A stretch of 64,000 bases of DNA from Anagrus nilaparvatae (lineage: Eukaryota; Arthropoda; Insecta; Hymenoptera; Mymaridae): NCBI GenBank assembly GCA_022575985.1, contig JAKSXM010000007.1, positions 39,186,501 to 39,250,500 of the forward strand, written 5' to 3'. The notes beneath the pieces were generated by a model, which did no database searches, was not told where the DNA came from, and saw only the letters and a program-made list of their open reading frames with translations. Below, piece after piece: positions 1 to 12,651 of the stretch; the first letter of the stretch is position 1, and the number at the start of each line of letters is the position of its first letter. The position numbers and the translations under genes were made by a program.

Positions 1-330
1 TTGGAACTCAGGCGGATAATTAGTGATCAGCGATACAAAGCTTGATTACCCTTCCCTAAGATCCGCAAGTGGCAGTTGCTTCCCTCAACTACCAATTCTA
101 CGATTCTCCCTGATAATACCTGTACAAGTTTCTTTTAGTTACCCTATTGAGCTACTAAATTAGTAACCGGTACACGGATAAAAATTCAGTTTTTACAGAA
201 ACCCAATTTTTTGTCTAAAAGCACAACCAGCATTTTGAGCGGAATTCTCGCCCAAATTTGAAAGTACGCTTGACAAAATTAGATTGGCGCGCACCCTATA
301 ATATGTGGTTGATGCGTGGAACTAGTTTTG
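1..330. repeat. Diverged dispersed repeat, left edge
   Basis: Positions 1-190 resemble 13960-14130 in the same orientation: both share GGATAATTAGTGA-like sequence, ATACAAAGCTT, and a run around ACTACCAATT. Positions 165-265 also resemble the reverse complement of about 13640-13760 (shared ACACGGATAAAAATTCAG). No coding potential is seen. The family is not recognised; the copies lie in a Helitron-rich neighbourhood, so they could be parts of a larger element cut by the window edge. Confidence 0.5.
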
Positions 331-426
331 CCTTGTAGATGTACCCTTACAAAAGTTTTTTTTTACGAATATAAATTTATATTAAATGGTATGTTTTGTT
401 ATATAAATTAAATTTCTAAATGAATA

Positions 427-2508
427 ATGAGCAGTTTAATTGAAGACTTATTAAATAAATGGGGTTTCTCTGAATTAATTGATGCATTCGATGGTAAGTA
501 ATATAATTAATTTTATATAATTTTGTAAACAAACCGGTAAGCCATATAGCATGTGAATAACCTCAAATTCGAATTTTCTTTAATTCAATAATTCATGTTG
601 TTAAAACTATTATTAACTATTTCTTAAAAATAAATAATAAATAATAAATAATTTTTTATGAAAATGTATAAAAAATGTTTATAACTTTTTTTTTTTATTA
701 ATAGTGCATTGCATAGAAGATGGGGAATTTACTGATATACCAAATAATGTTTTGAGAGAAATAATACCAGACAGAGTTTTAAGATTAGAATTTATAAAAA
801 AGATGAAAGAATACAAATCTAAAATAAAAGATCTTTCAGAATCATCAGGTTCCTTCGATAACCTACTAAATTCCACGCTTCAAGTCCTTGATAACCAAAA
901 TTCTAATACAGAAAATTCCAGGGAAAATTCTTTCAACGATTCACTCTGCACTGAATGTAAAATTATATTTGTTTTTTTTTTTAATATTAACTGCATTTTT
1001 TATATTTTTAAATGACTAAACAATACATTTTTTTAAAATTTTATATATTATTTTTATTAGCATTCAATTCTGCAGATACCAATGAAATTGGTATTCTGTT
1101 AAATCAAGAAAAAAGAGGACGCATGATAGTAAAATTATATGAAAAAATTAAAAAAGTAAAAAGGGAATCTTTATCCAAAATAATAATATACAATGAATTC
1201 ATAATCCATCCAAATGAATTCAAAAAGTACTCTTAAGTTTACAATGTGTATTTTTTATTAAATTAACATGAATAATGTATTATTATTATTGAAGTAGAAA
1301 AAAACATAACATTATTTTTCAAAATTTTATTTGTTTTTTATCAAAGCCTTTTGTAATTTTTTTTTGTATTTTTCAGAATAGAAAAATCAAGATTTGTTGA
1401 ATTAAGTAAGAAAATAGAAAGATTATTTCCAGAGACTGAAAAAGCCAGCATTTATTATATTCCTTACTCGGTTGATGCTTTTGGAAATTCAATTTGGATC
1501 GGGGGTTTGTTATATTTAGCCTATAAGTCTATAAGAAACGAGTATAGACTTATTGGTGAATTAAAAAAATCAGCAAGTAGAAATAGACCTAGAAGATCAG
1601 CAGATTCATGTAGTTTGTTACCTAGAATTTTAGAAACTGTGGCTAGTTACGCATCAACTTATGATCAAATAAAGTCATCAACAGTAATTACTCAAGAGAT
1701 ATTTGATAAGTGGAAATCTATTTATTCTTATAGACACCATTTATTAGAGAAACATGGAGTTGAGCAGTATCTAAGAAATTGTACTTGCTTGAATGCCAAT
1801 AATGGTTATGAGCTTATATTATTAGATTTTGACGCAGAGTATGGAGTTAATGATAATTTATTTACAAGTTGGCAAAATGAAAGTAGAAAAATCATTTCTG
1901 CGTCACTAAATCAACAGCTGAAAGATAAAGAGCTCCATAATATTTTAAGTGAATACGCTAATTTTACTGAAGAAGAATTAGGCATTCAAATAGTTGCACT
2001 TTTGATACTGCCATATTTAATGAATACTAAAATCACTCGACAATCAGAAAAAGACCCTAGCAAAAGAAGCGTCGTCAAAAGAAAGGAAGTATTAGATTCT
2101 TTTATCAGACATTTTAAAACTGAAGATGAACAGGTACTTTTTAATATTCAGCAAGCAAGTGTTGTTACTACTCAAGTTGAAAGCGTAGATCAGCCTGCCA
2201 AAAAGAAAGCAAAAAAATCTACCTTAAGATTTTTACCGCATATAGTTATTATAGGTGAAATAAATGACATAATAAGTATTACAGTTAAATTTAATAATAA
2301 CTCTTATAAATTCGACAGCCTTCTCAAGGCAATTGATGTTACTTTAAAAATTTTTTTTTCTTTTAAATTGCCATTCACAGATACAAATTGCCCTCATATA
2401 TGGACATTTTTTCAACAATATATCTATAAAATTGGTAGCTATAGAATCTATAAAGACGTTACCGACTTTTGTACAACACTTAATAATATTGTCGATGATA
2501 GTTCTTAA
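427..2508 (+). CDS. Spliced SAM-like-domain protein of a two-gene mobile element
   Basis: Likely exons are 427-493 (donor GTAAGT), 705 to about 848 or 955 (after a T-rich tract ending TAG), about 1061/1076-1226, and 1377-2508 (after TTTTCAG). Phases agree at the first junction (phase 1) and the last (phase 2); the donor of exon 2 is uncertain. The first two exons join into a sterile-alpha-motif-like segment with a WGF start, an 'IPNNVLREIIP' helix and basic FIKKMKEYK. The last exon (about 375 residues) has FVELSKKIERLFP, a YYIPYS segment and later a LLILPYLM segment, as in the SAMD3-like proteins multiplied in many animal genomes. The transposase-like gene follows 240 bp downstream on the same strand, which suggests a two-gene transposon. 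SAM domains usually bind protein or RNA; the role here is unknown. No frameshift is evident inside the last exon, so it may be intact. Confidence 0.55.
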
Positions 2509-2748
2509 TCAAATAATTATTATACAGGGAATGATAATTATTTTTATTAATTATATTACATTAATAATATATTAGTATAATAGTTAATTGGTTGAGTTTC
2601 TAAAATTTTATCAAAGAAAATATACTACATTAAAAATGTATATATAGAAAAAATATATAAAATAATATAATTTTTTATAAGCGGTTTGAATTTAAACATA
2701 TATAAAATATAATAAAATATAATAATAATAATAAAAAAAAAATCAAAA

Positions 2749-3960
2749 ATGAATGCATCAACTTTAAAAGAGAAATGTTTTTCTCAAATTTTTAAAATAA
2801 TTCTTTGTTTGTTTCATGATACTTCTGTTACAAGGAAACTAGTTATAGCTATAATTTTATATTTGCAAGAGTTATATTGTGATTATATTACACCTTTTAT
2901 CATGAGCAAATTAAAAGATATTTTAAAAAACGTAGAAAATAAAGAGGCTATTTTAAGCCAAATCCAATTAGCTCTTGATGAGATTAAATTTCTTTTTCAA
3001 AATGTGAATTCTGAGTATAAAATTTATAATTTACTAATTGCAAAAGGTATTTTAATTGAGCCAGAATATCAATACTTAGGTACCAAACAACCATTATCAC
3101 AAAGTGATTTTAATTCTGAAAACGTTTCTCTTGCTTTTTCATCTTATGTACCATTAGAAAAAACTTTAAAAAATTTCTTGCACATTCCGGGTTTACTTAA
3201 ATCAATACTTAAATACATGAAAGAATTGTATAAAGAGAAAAATATCATGTCCAATATAATACAATCAGATTTATGGTCAAAATATCATGACAAAAACTCC
3301 GATAAAATTATTTTACCGTACAATTTGTTCTTTGATGATTGGGAATCACGGAATCCCTTGGGCTCTCATGCTGGCGTTAATAAATTTGGAGGTATCTATG
3401 GCACAATAGCTTGTTTGCCACCAGAGATTGCCTCAAGAACGGATGCGATTAATTTAATTTCACTTTTCCATTCAGACGATAGAAAAGAGTTTGGTAATGC
3501 TATCATTTTTCAAAGAATTATTGATGAATTGAATCATCTCCGGAATTTTGGTATCGATATTATTGCAAATGATACAAAAATAAAGATTTACATACAGTGT
3601 ACATTAATAACAGGTGATAACATGGGTATCAACAGTATATTTGGGTTATCAGAAAGTTTTACTGCAAATATGTATTGCAGATTTTGTAAAGTTCCCAATG
3701 AATTAGCAAAAGAATTGTATTTAGAATTAATAGACTTTATCAGGAACCAAACAATTTATGAAGATGACATTAAAAAACAAAACTTTTTTGAGACAGGTAT
3801 TAAAGAATACTGTGTTTTTCATAAAATACTTGGTTTTCACTTAACGGAAAATCTAAGTGCTGATATTCAACACGATATTCTAGAAGGGGTTGCAAGTTAT
3901 GTCTTATGTGAAGTAATTTTAAGTTTAATTGCAGAAAATATTGTAGATAAAAAAAAATAA
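2749..3960 (+). pseudogene. Transposase-like protein, N-terminal and catalytic part (Tnp2/CACTA-like layout)
   Basis: A 403-residue frame starts at a clear ATG. About residues 190-205 hold LPYNLFFDDWE and PLGSH; about 288-314 hold GDNMGINS, an ESF motif and a CRFC knuckle; about 372-381 hold DIQHDILEG. This order (D, then GD plus C..C, then D-x-x-H-D-x-LEG) resembles the RNase H-fold layout of Tnp2 and KDZ-type transposases, so a DDE-type transposase is likely by analogy. The frame ends in an A9 run at 3949-3957; a one-base slip there would join it to the frame entering at 3959 and continuing through 4010, where the family normally goes on. The gene is therefore broken by a frameshift here and by an LTR element further on. 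The exact superfamily is not certain. Confidence 0.6.
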
Positions 3961-4009
3961 ACCGCCTGTTATACAAATTACTTACTTAAAATCAAATGGT
4001 TTTTTAAAA

Positions 4010-4534
4010 ATGTCATCTGCAGAAGTATTGTGTTTAGTTACAAATTTTGCATTTATTATTGGTCATTTGGTACCTAGGTATAATATTCACTGGCAATTAT
4101 ATTTAAAACTGAAAAGAATCGTTTTATTTGTTATGTCGCCACGTTTTGTAAGAAGTTCGTCATACGAACTTCAATCTTTAGTCGAAGAGCATCATAAATT
4201 ATATTTTAGATTGTATGGTGGTTTAAAGCCACGCTTTCATAATTTAACACATTATCATAGAATATTATTAATAAGTGGTCCATTTGTTTACAACTGGTGT
4301 ATGCGAAATGAACAAAAAAATAAAGAATTAAAACTATTGGTTAAAACAAATCCAAGCTCAAAAGAATTAGTAGTAACCGCTACTGAAAGAGCACAAATGA
4401 AAGCTTGCTATTTATATTCTTTTGGATTTTCTGAAAAAAATGAATACTCTAGACCAATAAATAAAAATGATATCTATATAAAGGCTTGTTTTCCCAATGT
4501 GGAAAATATCAAAGATATTAATAGCTATGCTTTT
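4010..4534 (+). pseudogene. Transposase-like protein, C-terminal half up to the insertion
   Basis: This frame is open from 3959 (KPPVIQ...) through the first ATG at 4010, so the ATG is not the true start. It carries WQLYLKLKRIV, a LVEEHHKLYFRLYG helix, KPRFHNLTHYHRI and a GP-x3-NWCMRNEQKNKELK segment, all typical of the C-terminal region of the same transposase-like family. The frame runs straight into the LTR at 4535. The last four host bases (TTTT, 4531-4534) are repeated after the LTR element, and the frame resumes at 12656. What follows 4534 in the apparent ORF (residues encoded by the LTR) is not part of the protein. Confidence 0.65.
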
Positions 4535-5281
4535 TGTTACGTATGGTAGGTCAAAATTGATATGCCTAACATTTGATATATATATAAATAGTAAACCCTA
4601 TATCCGATAGCTGTATTAATATTACAGACGAAATAGGAACCCGCAGGTGCATTTCCGCTGTTGCTGATCTAGCACAATAGCGTGGGACCAAAAGTCAACT
4701 ATGACGTAAATTAGGAGGGATTTAGGCATTATAAACTGCATAAATCCCACCTCGCGATTCTCGGTAATAATTAGGGACGCCTTCGCTAATTGGACGTGAC
4801 GAGACCGACGCTTTTTTGTATTGGACGTCTCCCTCAAAATCTTGGAATATGGGCAGATTCATATTAGATTATATATTGCCCTTCAGGCGCCCAAACCGTG
4901 CATTAGAATACTATCTTTCGTTTAGAGTCTTACCACCACTCTATTATAGTTTACCTTTAATTACTTGACTTTAAGACTTAGACAGTTTTATTATATTTAC
5001 TTATAATCAATAAAGTGAAAGTTATATATCAAATCAGTTATCAGTTATTTTAGTGACAAGTTCCTTTCTGTAATTAAGAACTTAGCCTCAGGTTAGGTTC
5101 ATCCAGCTAAGTCGAACTCATCTACAAGAACATCAACTTATATATCAACTATAATCCAACCTAACTATAAACCAGCCTAACTTAATATTAAATACCTGGG
5201 GCACTCATATCCCCAGGATAAATTTATATTCATAATTATTTATATTTACGTATCCCGGATAAAACCTCAGGATACGTAACA
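4535..5281 (+). repeat. 5' LTR of the LARD-like element
   Basis: 747 bp, TG..CA ends within TGTTACGTAT/ATACGTAACA. A TATA-like TATATATAAATAG lies at about 4577-4590, and AATAAA at about 5009-5014 with a GTT-rich stretch after it, giving a plausible U3-R-U5 layout. A 71-codon reverse-strand frame at 4622-4837 is present in both LTRs but has no recognised motif and is not called as a gene. Confidence 0.85.
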
Positions 5282-5286
5282 TAAAT

Positions 5287-5306
5287 TGGCTCCCCGAAAG
5301 GAAAGC
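5287..5306 (+). promoter_or_regulatory. Candidate primer-binding site
   Basis: TGGCTCCCCGAAAGGAAAGC begins six bases after the 5' LTR. A TGG start pairs with the CCA end of a tRNA, as expected for minus-strand priming. The tRNA species was not identified. Confidence 0.5.
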
Positions 5307-5579
5307 TGGTAAGAAGGAATAAGAGCTTATTACCTATCAAGATAATTAATTTTATGGCAAAAAAAGGATTTCGCTTTTGCCAAAAAGCAAAAAAGGACTC
5401 AAATAAAGAAAAATTAAAAATTTTTAATCACAAAATAACGTCAATAGATAAATGTGACAATAAAGTAATAGTATAAACAAAATACACTATTGGATTCAAA
5501 GAAGAAATCTACTGTAATCAATCAAAATCATTAGAGCATTGGAAAAATTTAAAGCCGTTATACCATATCTCACCATCTC

Positions 5580-5925
5580 TGGAATCTACTCTTGCCGCAA
5601 GCCGTAAGCCAAGCTGTTTATTGAAACCATAAGCCAAGCTATCTAGCTAATATAATGAATATCTGGACCATCGCAGTATTTGTATCCATCTGTAAACCAA
5701 GCTGTAAGCCAAGCTATTTATTACCAAGCAGAAAGTCAAGCAGTGCCAAGACATATCAAGCAGCAAGCCAAGCAGTATTAAGCCGTGTAACAGCCAGCCA
5801 AGCAGTGCTAAGCCGTATAGCAGCAAGCCAAGCAGTATTAACCCGTGTAACAGCCAGCCATGCAGTGCTAAGCCGTATAGCAGCAATCCAAGCAGTGCCC
5901 AGCAGCTTTATCCAATAGATAAGTG
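5580..5925 (+). repeat. GC-richer short tandem repeat inside the LARD-like element
   Basis: Units built on AAGCCAAGCAGT and AAGCCGTGTAACAGCCAGCC / AAGCCGTATAGCAGCAAGCC recur about every 30-60 bp, most regularly from 5750 to 5900. Both strands are open for 79-87 codons only because the repeat lacks stops. In position it could be a packaging or leader region, but nothing proves a function. Confidence 0.6.
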
Positions 5926-6289
5926 CCCTTTAATAAAACTTTCTTTTTTCTTTCTTTCGTAAACCTCTGAGACATATAATTTTTTTAAAAAAATGAAAAT
6001 CTGTAAAATTTTTTTAGAATAAGCTTTGAAGATTACTTATCAAAATCCTTTTTTACCCTTATTACGGCAAAACAATTTTTTTTTTAAATTTTTTCATTAA
6101 AAAAATATATTATATTCACAATATATATTTTTAAACTTTATTATTTTGCGACGCCTAAAAATACATTGGCTTTACGTATCCAAATTCTAAAATATTTTTT
6201 ATAGAACCTTAGTATAAATATATATACAAAACTATATACTTCAACCATCCGACTTTTTTCGGATATTACGAATACGCAATTTCAAAATT

Positions 6290-7400
6290 TTAAAATCTAT
6301 TTTTTATATAAATCAACAGCTAACCAATATTAATTTTAACGGTTTTAAACCAAAATTTAATTAAATTGGCTAAAATTGACTTTATAAACGCAAAATTTTA
6401 GGCCAAAAATCTAAAAATTTCACAATTCTTAAAATTTAAATCCTAATTGATTTTTTATATAATGAGAGGCTAACCGATATTAATTTTAACGCTTTTAAAC
6501 CAAAATTTAATTAAATTGGCTAAAATTGACTTTATAAACGCAAAATTTTAGGCCAAAAATTTAAAACTTTCACTTATCTTAAAATTTAAATCCTAATTGA
6601 TTTTTTATACAATGAGAGGCTAACCGATATTAATTTTAACGCTTTTAAACCAAAATTTAATTAAATTGGCTAAAATTGACTTTATAAACGCAAAATTTTA
6701 GGCCAAAAATCTAAAAATTTCACAATTCTTAAAATTTAAATCCTAATTGATTTTTTATATAATGAGAGGCTAACCGATATTAATTTTAACGCTTTTAAAC
6801 CAAAATTTAATTAATTTCTCTAAAGTTGACCTTATAAACGCAAAATTTTAGGCCAAAAATCTAAAAATTTCACAATTCTTAAAATTTAAATCCTAATTAA
6901 TTTTTTATATAATGAACAGCTAACCGATATTAATTTTAACGTTTTTAAACCAAAATTTAATTAATTTTGCTAAAATTGACCTTATAAACGCAAAAGTCTA
7001 GGCCAAAAATCTAATAATTTCACAATTCTTAAAATCTAAATCCTAATTGATTTTTTATATAATGAATAGCTAACCGATATAAATTTTAATGCTTTTAATC
7101 TAAAATTAATCTAATTTCGCTCGAATTGACCCTATAAAGGCCAAAAATTAAACATTTAATAATTCTGATAATTTAAATTACAATTGATTTTTTGCATAAT
7201 GAACAACAAACCGATATTAATTACAACGCTTTTAAACCAAAATTAATCTAAATTCGCTGAAATTGACCTTTTGAAGGCAAAGTTCTAAGCCAAAAATCAA
7301 AAAAAAAATTCACAATTATTTTAAAATTTTTATTCTAATCAGCAAACCGATATTAATTTCAACTTTAGCCAAAACGAATTTAATTTACTCAGAAAAAAAC
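6290..7400. repeat. 150-bp tandem array inside the LARD-like element
   Basis: The block TAATTTTAACGCTTTTAAAC recurs with first bases at 6331, 6481, 6631, 6781, 6931 and 7081, exactly 150 bp apart, then at about 7218 and 7352 with drift. Each unit also holds GGCCAAAAATC and CACAATTCTTAAAAT. Units 2-5 are the most alike; the right end decays. It has no coding capacity. Confidence 0.85.
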
Positions 7401-7849
7401 GCAATATTATAAGTAAAAATAAAATATCAAAAATCATTATTAAATTATTAAATTATACATACTTAAAATACGTCTATACACAATTCACAAACATAAAATG
7501 CTTTTTTAATTGTATTTGAGTACATTCTTGGTTATCATTCCCTTTTTTCTCTTATTTTGTCTTAAAATTAATAAACGAATATAAATTTTTGAAAAACATT
7601 AAAAACAAAATTTTTTTTAAGCCAAAAAAATTAATTTTCAAAAGTTATTGTTGTTTTTATTTGTTTATTTATTTTTTTTTATTTTTCAAAGAAAAAGCGG
7701 TAAATAATACGATAAATTAAATTTCACCTATATATTGTTGATAAATAATTTTACAAACACAAAAGTATACTTCTTTTTCATTACAAAAGAAAAAATTATA
7801 ATTATGAAAGGTAAAAATTTATATAAATTTCTTTTCTCCCCTAAACTGC

Positions 7850-8010
7850 TCGGGATTTTTCCCAGTTGAAAATAATTGTTTGGATCGAACTTGTGGGGTG
7901 AGCTAGATCTTCGATCCCTAGATTTAAGGATGAATGGCCCTCGCATTATCGTGGGGTGAGCTAGATTCCTGAATCTGGGAAGAGAGGTGAATGGCCCTTA
8001 CATATAATCT
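7850..8010. repeat. Short direct duplication in the LARD interior
   Basis: GTGGGGTGAGCTAGAT followed by a TGAATGGCCCT block occurs twice, at about 7892-7942 and 7951-7998, spaced about 60 bp apart. No function is evident. Confidence 0.6.
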
Positions 8011-10544
8011 AAAGCAAAAAAAATATAACTGGGCCTAATTGCAGGGAAGCGATTTACTCTGGAACGAACAGTTAACAAATAGCTGCAGCACAGCTCAGCA
8101 AGTTTATACTCTCCGTTTCAGAGTGAGGTCCCGAGGAAATACGAGAGATGTAACTGAAGCTCAATAATGTTTGCTCTATAAATTGATGTTATTTTGTTAA
8201 CAAAAGAAAAAAATCCAATCATAATATTAAATAATAAAATGAAAATATAATGATTAAATAGTATTTAAGTTAATAGTATGTAAGTAATTGAAATAAAATA
8301 ATAGAAAAATGTGTAGCATGCAGAAAAGAGATTAAGTCAAAGGAGAAATTTATAAAAAAAAAAACTGACACATAATTACTAAGAATGAAATAAAAATATA
8401 TTATATAATATGAATATTATTTTTTATTTTTTATTGAAGGCAGAAAGATAAATAAATGAATAAATAAATAACTAAACATTAAAATCATCAGAAAAAACAA
8501 TTTTTATTTTTTTATTATGATATTAATGTACTATAACCAAACTTTTTAATGTATTAAAAGTTTGTACCTGGAAAGAAATTTAAATTAAATTTGATATTTG
8601 ATTTTTTTTATTTTTTTAGAATGTACACTGCATATACACAGAAAATACACTTAATTTACAGAACAAAATGATATTTTATGTTTTACATATTTTACTTATT
8701 TTATTAATTTCATATGACAACATTGTAAATATAAACTTTGAATGAAATTTCACGCTAAATGCCTTTAGATATAATTTTTTTTCTTTCTTATGCTTATCTA
8801 CTTCCGTAATATAATCTGAGCCGAATACACAAAACAATTTTTTTCAATGCAAAAATTAAAAATAATCAAACTCTACAAATTCTAATGTAAACTATAGATT
8901 TTTTTGACCTGTTGATGTATTTATAATAAATTAACTAATATTATATTTAATAAATCGAAATATTGCAGAAATTAGCGTTGCAAAACCATTTTTTTTTAGC
9001 GCAAAAATCTTAAAACACTGAAATTTTAAAAATTAACTACATTTTTTACATCTATTGATAAAATCAAGATCAATTGACTCATGCTAAACTCTAAATTATC
9101 AAAATATTGCCAAATTTAACGTTCCAAAAGCAATTTTCAGCGCAAAAATTTAAAAATAACTAACGTTTACAAATTTAAAAATTAACTTCATTTTTACAAC
9201 TCTCAATAAATTTGTTATTAAAAAAAAAAAAAAATAAAAAAATAAAAAAATTTATTAAAATTGAATTTTTATTAAATTACAATAAATATAATTTATTTTT
9301 AATAATTAAATCTATTAAATTAACTTATATTCAATAAAATGTTTTATTTTTTTTTATAGCATGACTTATAATTACCGTTTAATGGAATTTTCCAAACCCA
9401 AAATTTAACTGCATTTTTTATACCTATCGGTAAATCTTTGATTAATTAACTCATATTCAACTAAAATTTTCATGACATTACAAAAAGTAACCTTGCAAAA
9501 ACCATTTTTTAGGGCAAAAACGATAAAATACTGAAATTTTCCGAAACCAATATTTAACTGCATTTTTTATATCTATCGGTAAATCTTATCGGTAATAAAC
9601 TAAATACTACAATATTACCAAAATCAATCTAGCAAAAACTTTCTTTAAGGGCAAAAATCATAAAATACTAAAAATTTGTAAATTTAAAAATTAACTTCAT
9701 TTTTATACCTAACTTTAAATTTATGACATATTAACTTAAATAATTGACTTATATTAAACGAAAAATTTTTATTTATAAAAATTTTTCTTTATATGTAGTT
9801 TACAGCTATGGACCTTAGCTAATAAGAATTTTCATTCATAAAAATTAAGAAATTTTGCAAAATTTTTAAAATTTAAAAACTAACTGCATTTTTTATGCCC
9901 ATCAGTAAGTGCAAAATTAATTTTCTTGTACTAAACTAAATTTATCAACATTAAAATCGCAGAAGCAAATTTTTCCCGAGATTTTTCCCCACAAATATTC
10001 AAAATAATTTAAAGTTTTGAAATAATAAAAATAAATAATAAAAATCAATTAGTTTTTATTTTTCTTAAGCTACTTATTTTTTTTTATCATATTCGCTATA
10101 TGACAACAGTGTAAATTTCATTTAAATATTAAATTTTAATATTATCTTAAATACAATTGCATGCTAATCTCATTTTCATATATCTTTTTTTCTTCCTCAT
10201 GCCTATTTACTTCCGTAATATTCTACACCATGATGTGAAACATGATCCAAATACTCTGAATACATATACTTTCAAAAAAAAAAAAAAACAAAAAAAAAAA
10301 AATTTTATTTTGCCGAATTTTATCCGAAAAGAAAAAATCTTAGAATTATCATTTGAACGTAAGCTTGAAATTGAAATTCTAATATTATTTACCATTCCTT
10401 ATAATAATAATATACTAAAAACAAATATAATTTTTGCAAAAACCGAAAATTTATTACAAATATTTAATAACAATTTATTAACATCATTACAGATATAAAA
10501 TGTTTTTAACGATATTAATCCATTTATTTTTCTAAGCTAAAATT

Positions 10545-10578
<34 letters not shown>

Positions 10579-11250
10579 TATTTTTAAAACAATTAGCACA
10601 TTGAAAATTTAATATTGATTTAACTTTTACTAACATGTGTTAATCCTTGCTATAATAATACACAATGTCTCAGAGATTACGGAAACAAAAGAAAAAAGAA
10701 ATTTTTTTCAGGGTACAAAAATTAGTCTTAAGTTTTTAGGGATTTCATACATATATAGTTTTAAATACAATTTTAAATATAATCAATTTTCATAAAAATA
10801 AAAATGCGATTTTATACTTATAAAACTACATAATTAAATTTTCTTAAATTTCAATATATTTATTTACACAATAAATAAAATTAGAATTAGTCATAGAATT
10901 TTGTAATCAATTTATCTGTACTATCAAATCTACTAATATTAATATTTTTTATTTATGTAACTTTATTACACAAATTTTTTTTTCATAAGGAATCCTGCCG
11001 AAATTTCTTTTCTTTAATTATTTTTATATATAATTTGTCTTATATATTTATCGTTTTTATAAATTTTTAAAATTGCAAATAATTGTATAATCATTATTAA
11101 AAATCCGTTAAACGATCATTATGATCATCTTTAAGTATGATTACCAATATTTTATCTCTATTTTAAAAATCTTTTTATTATTTTATCAATTTTTTAGTTT
11201 AAGTATTTTAAGAATTTTGTATTTCAATCATTGTAAGTTTTATTGTATTG
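8011..11250. other. AT-rich non-coding LARD interior
   Basis: No credible gene is seen. From about 8900 to 10000 there is a weak, diverged tandem pattern of about 150-190 bp (blocks such as TTAACTGCATTTTTTA and CTATCGGTAAATCT at about 9410-9435 and 9557-9590), perhaps a decayed relative of the 150-bp array. Homopolymer A runs occur at 9210-9240 and 10545-10575. The frame at 10157-10498 is low-complexity and not called. Confidence 0.6.
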
Positions 11251-11254
11251 AAAA

Positions 11255-11904
11255 TTTTAAAATTATCCACCCCTTTTTATCCCGACCATCAACCCCATCT
11301 ACCCCACCTAAACCAATCGGGACAAATTCAAAAAAAATTAAGATTTCAATTTATAGTTTTTTATAGAAATTAAGTTTTTCAATTTATAAATTTCATAAAA
11401 TTAAGTTTTTCAATTTATAATTTTTTATAGAAATTAAGTTTTTCAATTTATAAATTTCATAAAAATTAAGTTTTTCATTTTATAATTTTTATAGAAATTA
11501 AGTTTTCAATTTTATCACTTTTATAATTTTATAGAAATTAAGTTCAATTTACTACTTTTTTAGAAACCAAGTTTCAATTTAACTATTTATTATAATTAAG
11601 TTTTTGGATTTTTTTTACTACTTTAAAATTTTCTATAAGAATTAAGGTTTTAATATTTTACTAATTTTATATTTACAATTTTTAATTAAATATTTTTCAC
11701 ATTATATATAATCTTAGAAAATAGATCTTAAAATTATATAGAATCAAAAACAAAAATAATATTATGTACTTATATTATATAATTATGTATTGACATTGAC
11801 TATTGACAGAAAATTCTAAAATTTACGACCCCCTTGGAACCCTGCCTTCAACCCCATCTCCCCCACCTGACCCAATCGGGACGATTGGAATGAAGGGAGG
11901 GAGA
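11255..11904. repeat. Duplicated PPT-proximal block and 33-bp AT repeats
   Basis: A GC-richer block containing CAACCCCATCTACCCCACCT and CCAATCGGGAC occurs at about 11270-11325 and, slightly changed, at 11829-11885 just before the polypurine tract. Between them, 11335-11600 holds a decaying tandem repeat of about 33 bp around AGAAATTAAGTTTTTCAATTTATA. The pair suggests an internal duplication of the region next to the 3' LTR. Confidence 0.65.
11884..11904 (+). promoter_or_regulatory. Polypurine tract
   Basis: A purine-rich run (GGAATGAAGGGAGGGAGA at 11887-11904) ends exactly at the 3' LTR, the usual position for plus-strand priming. Confidence 0.65.
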
Positions 11905-12651
11905 TGTTACGTATGGTAGGTCAAAATTGATATGCCTAACATTTGATATATATATAAATAGTAAACCCTATATCCGATAGCTGTATTAATATTACAGACG
12001 AAATAGGAACCCGCAGGTGCATTTCCGCTGTTGCTGATCTAGCACAATAGCGTGGGACCAAAAGTCAACTATGACGTAAATTAGGAGGGATTTAGGCATT
12101 ATAAACTGCATAAATCCCACCTCGCGATTCTCGGTAATAATTAGGGACGCCTTCGCTAATTGGACGTGACGAGACCGACGCTTTTTTGTATTGGACGTCT
12201 CCCTCAAAATCTTGGAATATGGGCAGATTCATATTAGATTATATATTGCCCTTCAGGCGCCCAAACCGTGCATTAGAATACTATCTTTCGTTTAGAGTCT
12301 TACCACCACTCTATTATAGTTTACCTTTAATTACTTGACTTTAAGACTTAGACAGTTTTATTATATTTACTTATAATCAATAAAGTGAAAGTTATATATC
12401 AAATCAGTTATCAGTTATTTTAGTGACAAGTTCCTTTCTGTAATTAAGAACTTAGCCTCAGGTTAGGTTCATCCAGCTAAGTCGAACTCATCTACAAGAA
12501 CATCAACTTATATATCAACTATAATCCAACCTAACTATAAACCAGCCTAACTTAATATTAAATACCTGGGGCACTCATATCCCCAGGATAAATTTATATT
12601 CATAATTATTTATATTTACGTATCCCGGATAAAACCTCAGGATACGTAACA
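11905..12651 (+). repeat. 3' LTR of the LARD-like element
   Basis: Same length and, as far as can be read by eye, the same sequence as 4535-5281. Identity over 747 bp means the insertion is young. It is followed by TTTT (12652-12655) and then by the resumed transposase-like frame. Confidence 0.85.

Larger units (their letters stand above)
4535..12651. mobile_element. LARD-like LTR retrotransposon, 8.1 kb, recent insertion
   Basis: Two direct repeats of 747 bp (4535-5281 and 11905-12651) start TGTTACGTAT and end ATACGTAACA, a 10-bp inverted terminal repeat with the TG..CA ends of LTRs. They look identical line by line. TTTT lies on both outer sides. A primer-binding-like TGG sequence follows the left copy and a purine tract precedes the right copy. 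The 6.6 kb interior has no recognisable gag, protease, RT, RNase H or integrase; it holds tandem repeats and AT-rich sequence. This fits a large retrotransposon derivative (LARD) moved by a partner element. Orientation by TATA, AATAAA, PBS and PPT is plus. Four-base duplication fits a Gypsy-type integrase, but the partner is unknown. Confidence 0.85.

Noticed and set aside
4622..4837. 71-codon reverse-strand frame present twice (also 11992-12207)
   Set aside because: It lies wholly inside the LTR, so it is duplicated with it. It has no recognised motif and no start context.
5655..5918. Open frames on both strands rich in Ala-Ser-Gln or Leu-Gly-Leu
   Set aside because: They are the translation of a short tandem repeat lacking stops.
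6290..7400. Possible CRISPR-like regular array
   Set aside because: The whole 150-bp unit is repeated, with no unique spacers, in a eukaryotic retroelement.
10157..10498. 113-codon plus frame in the LARD interior
   Set aside because: Composed of Phe, Lys, Asn, Ile from homopolymer runs; no gag or pol motif.
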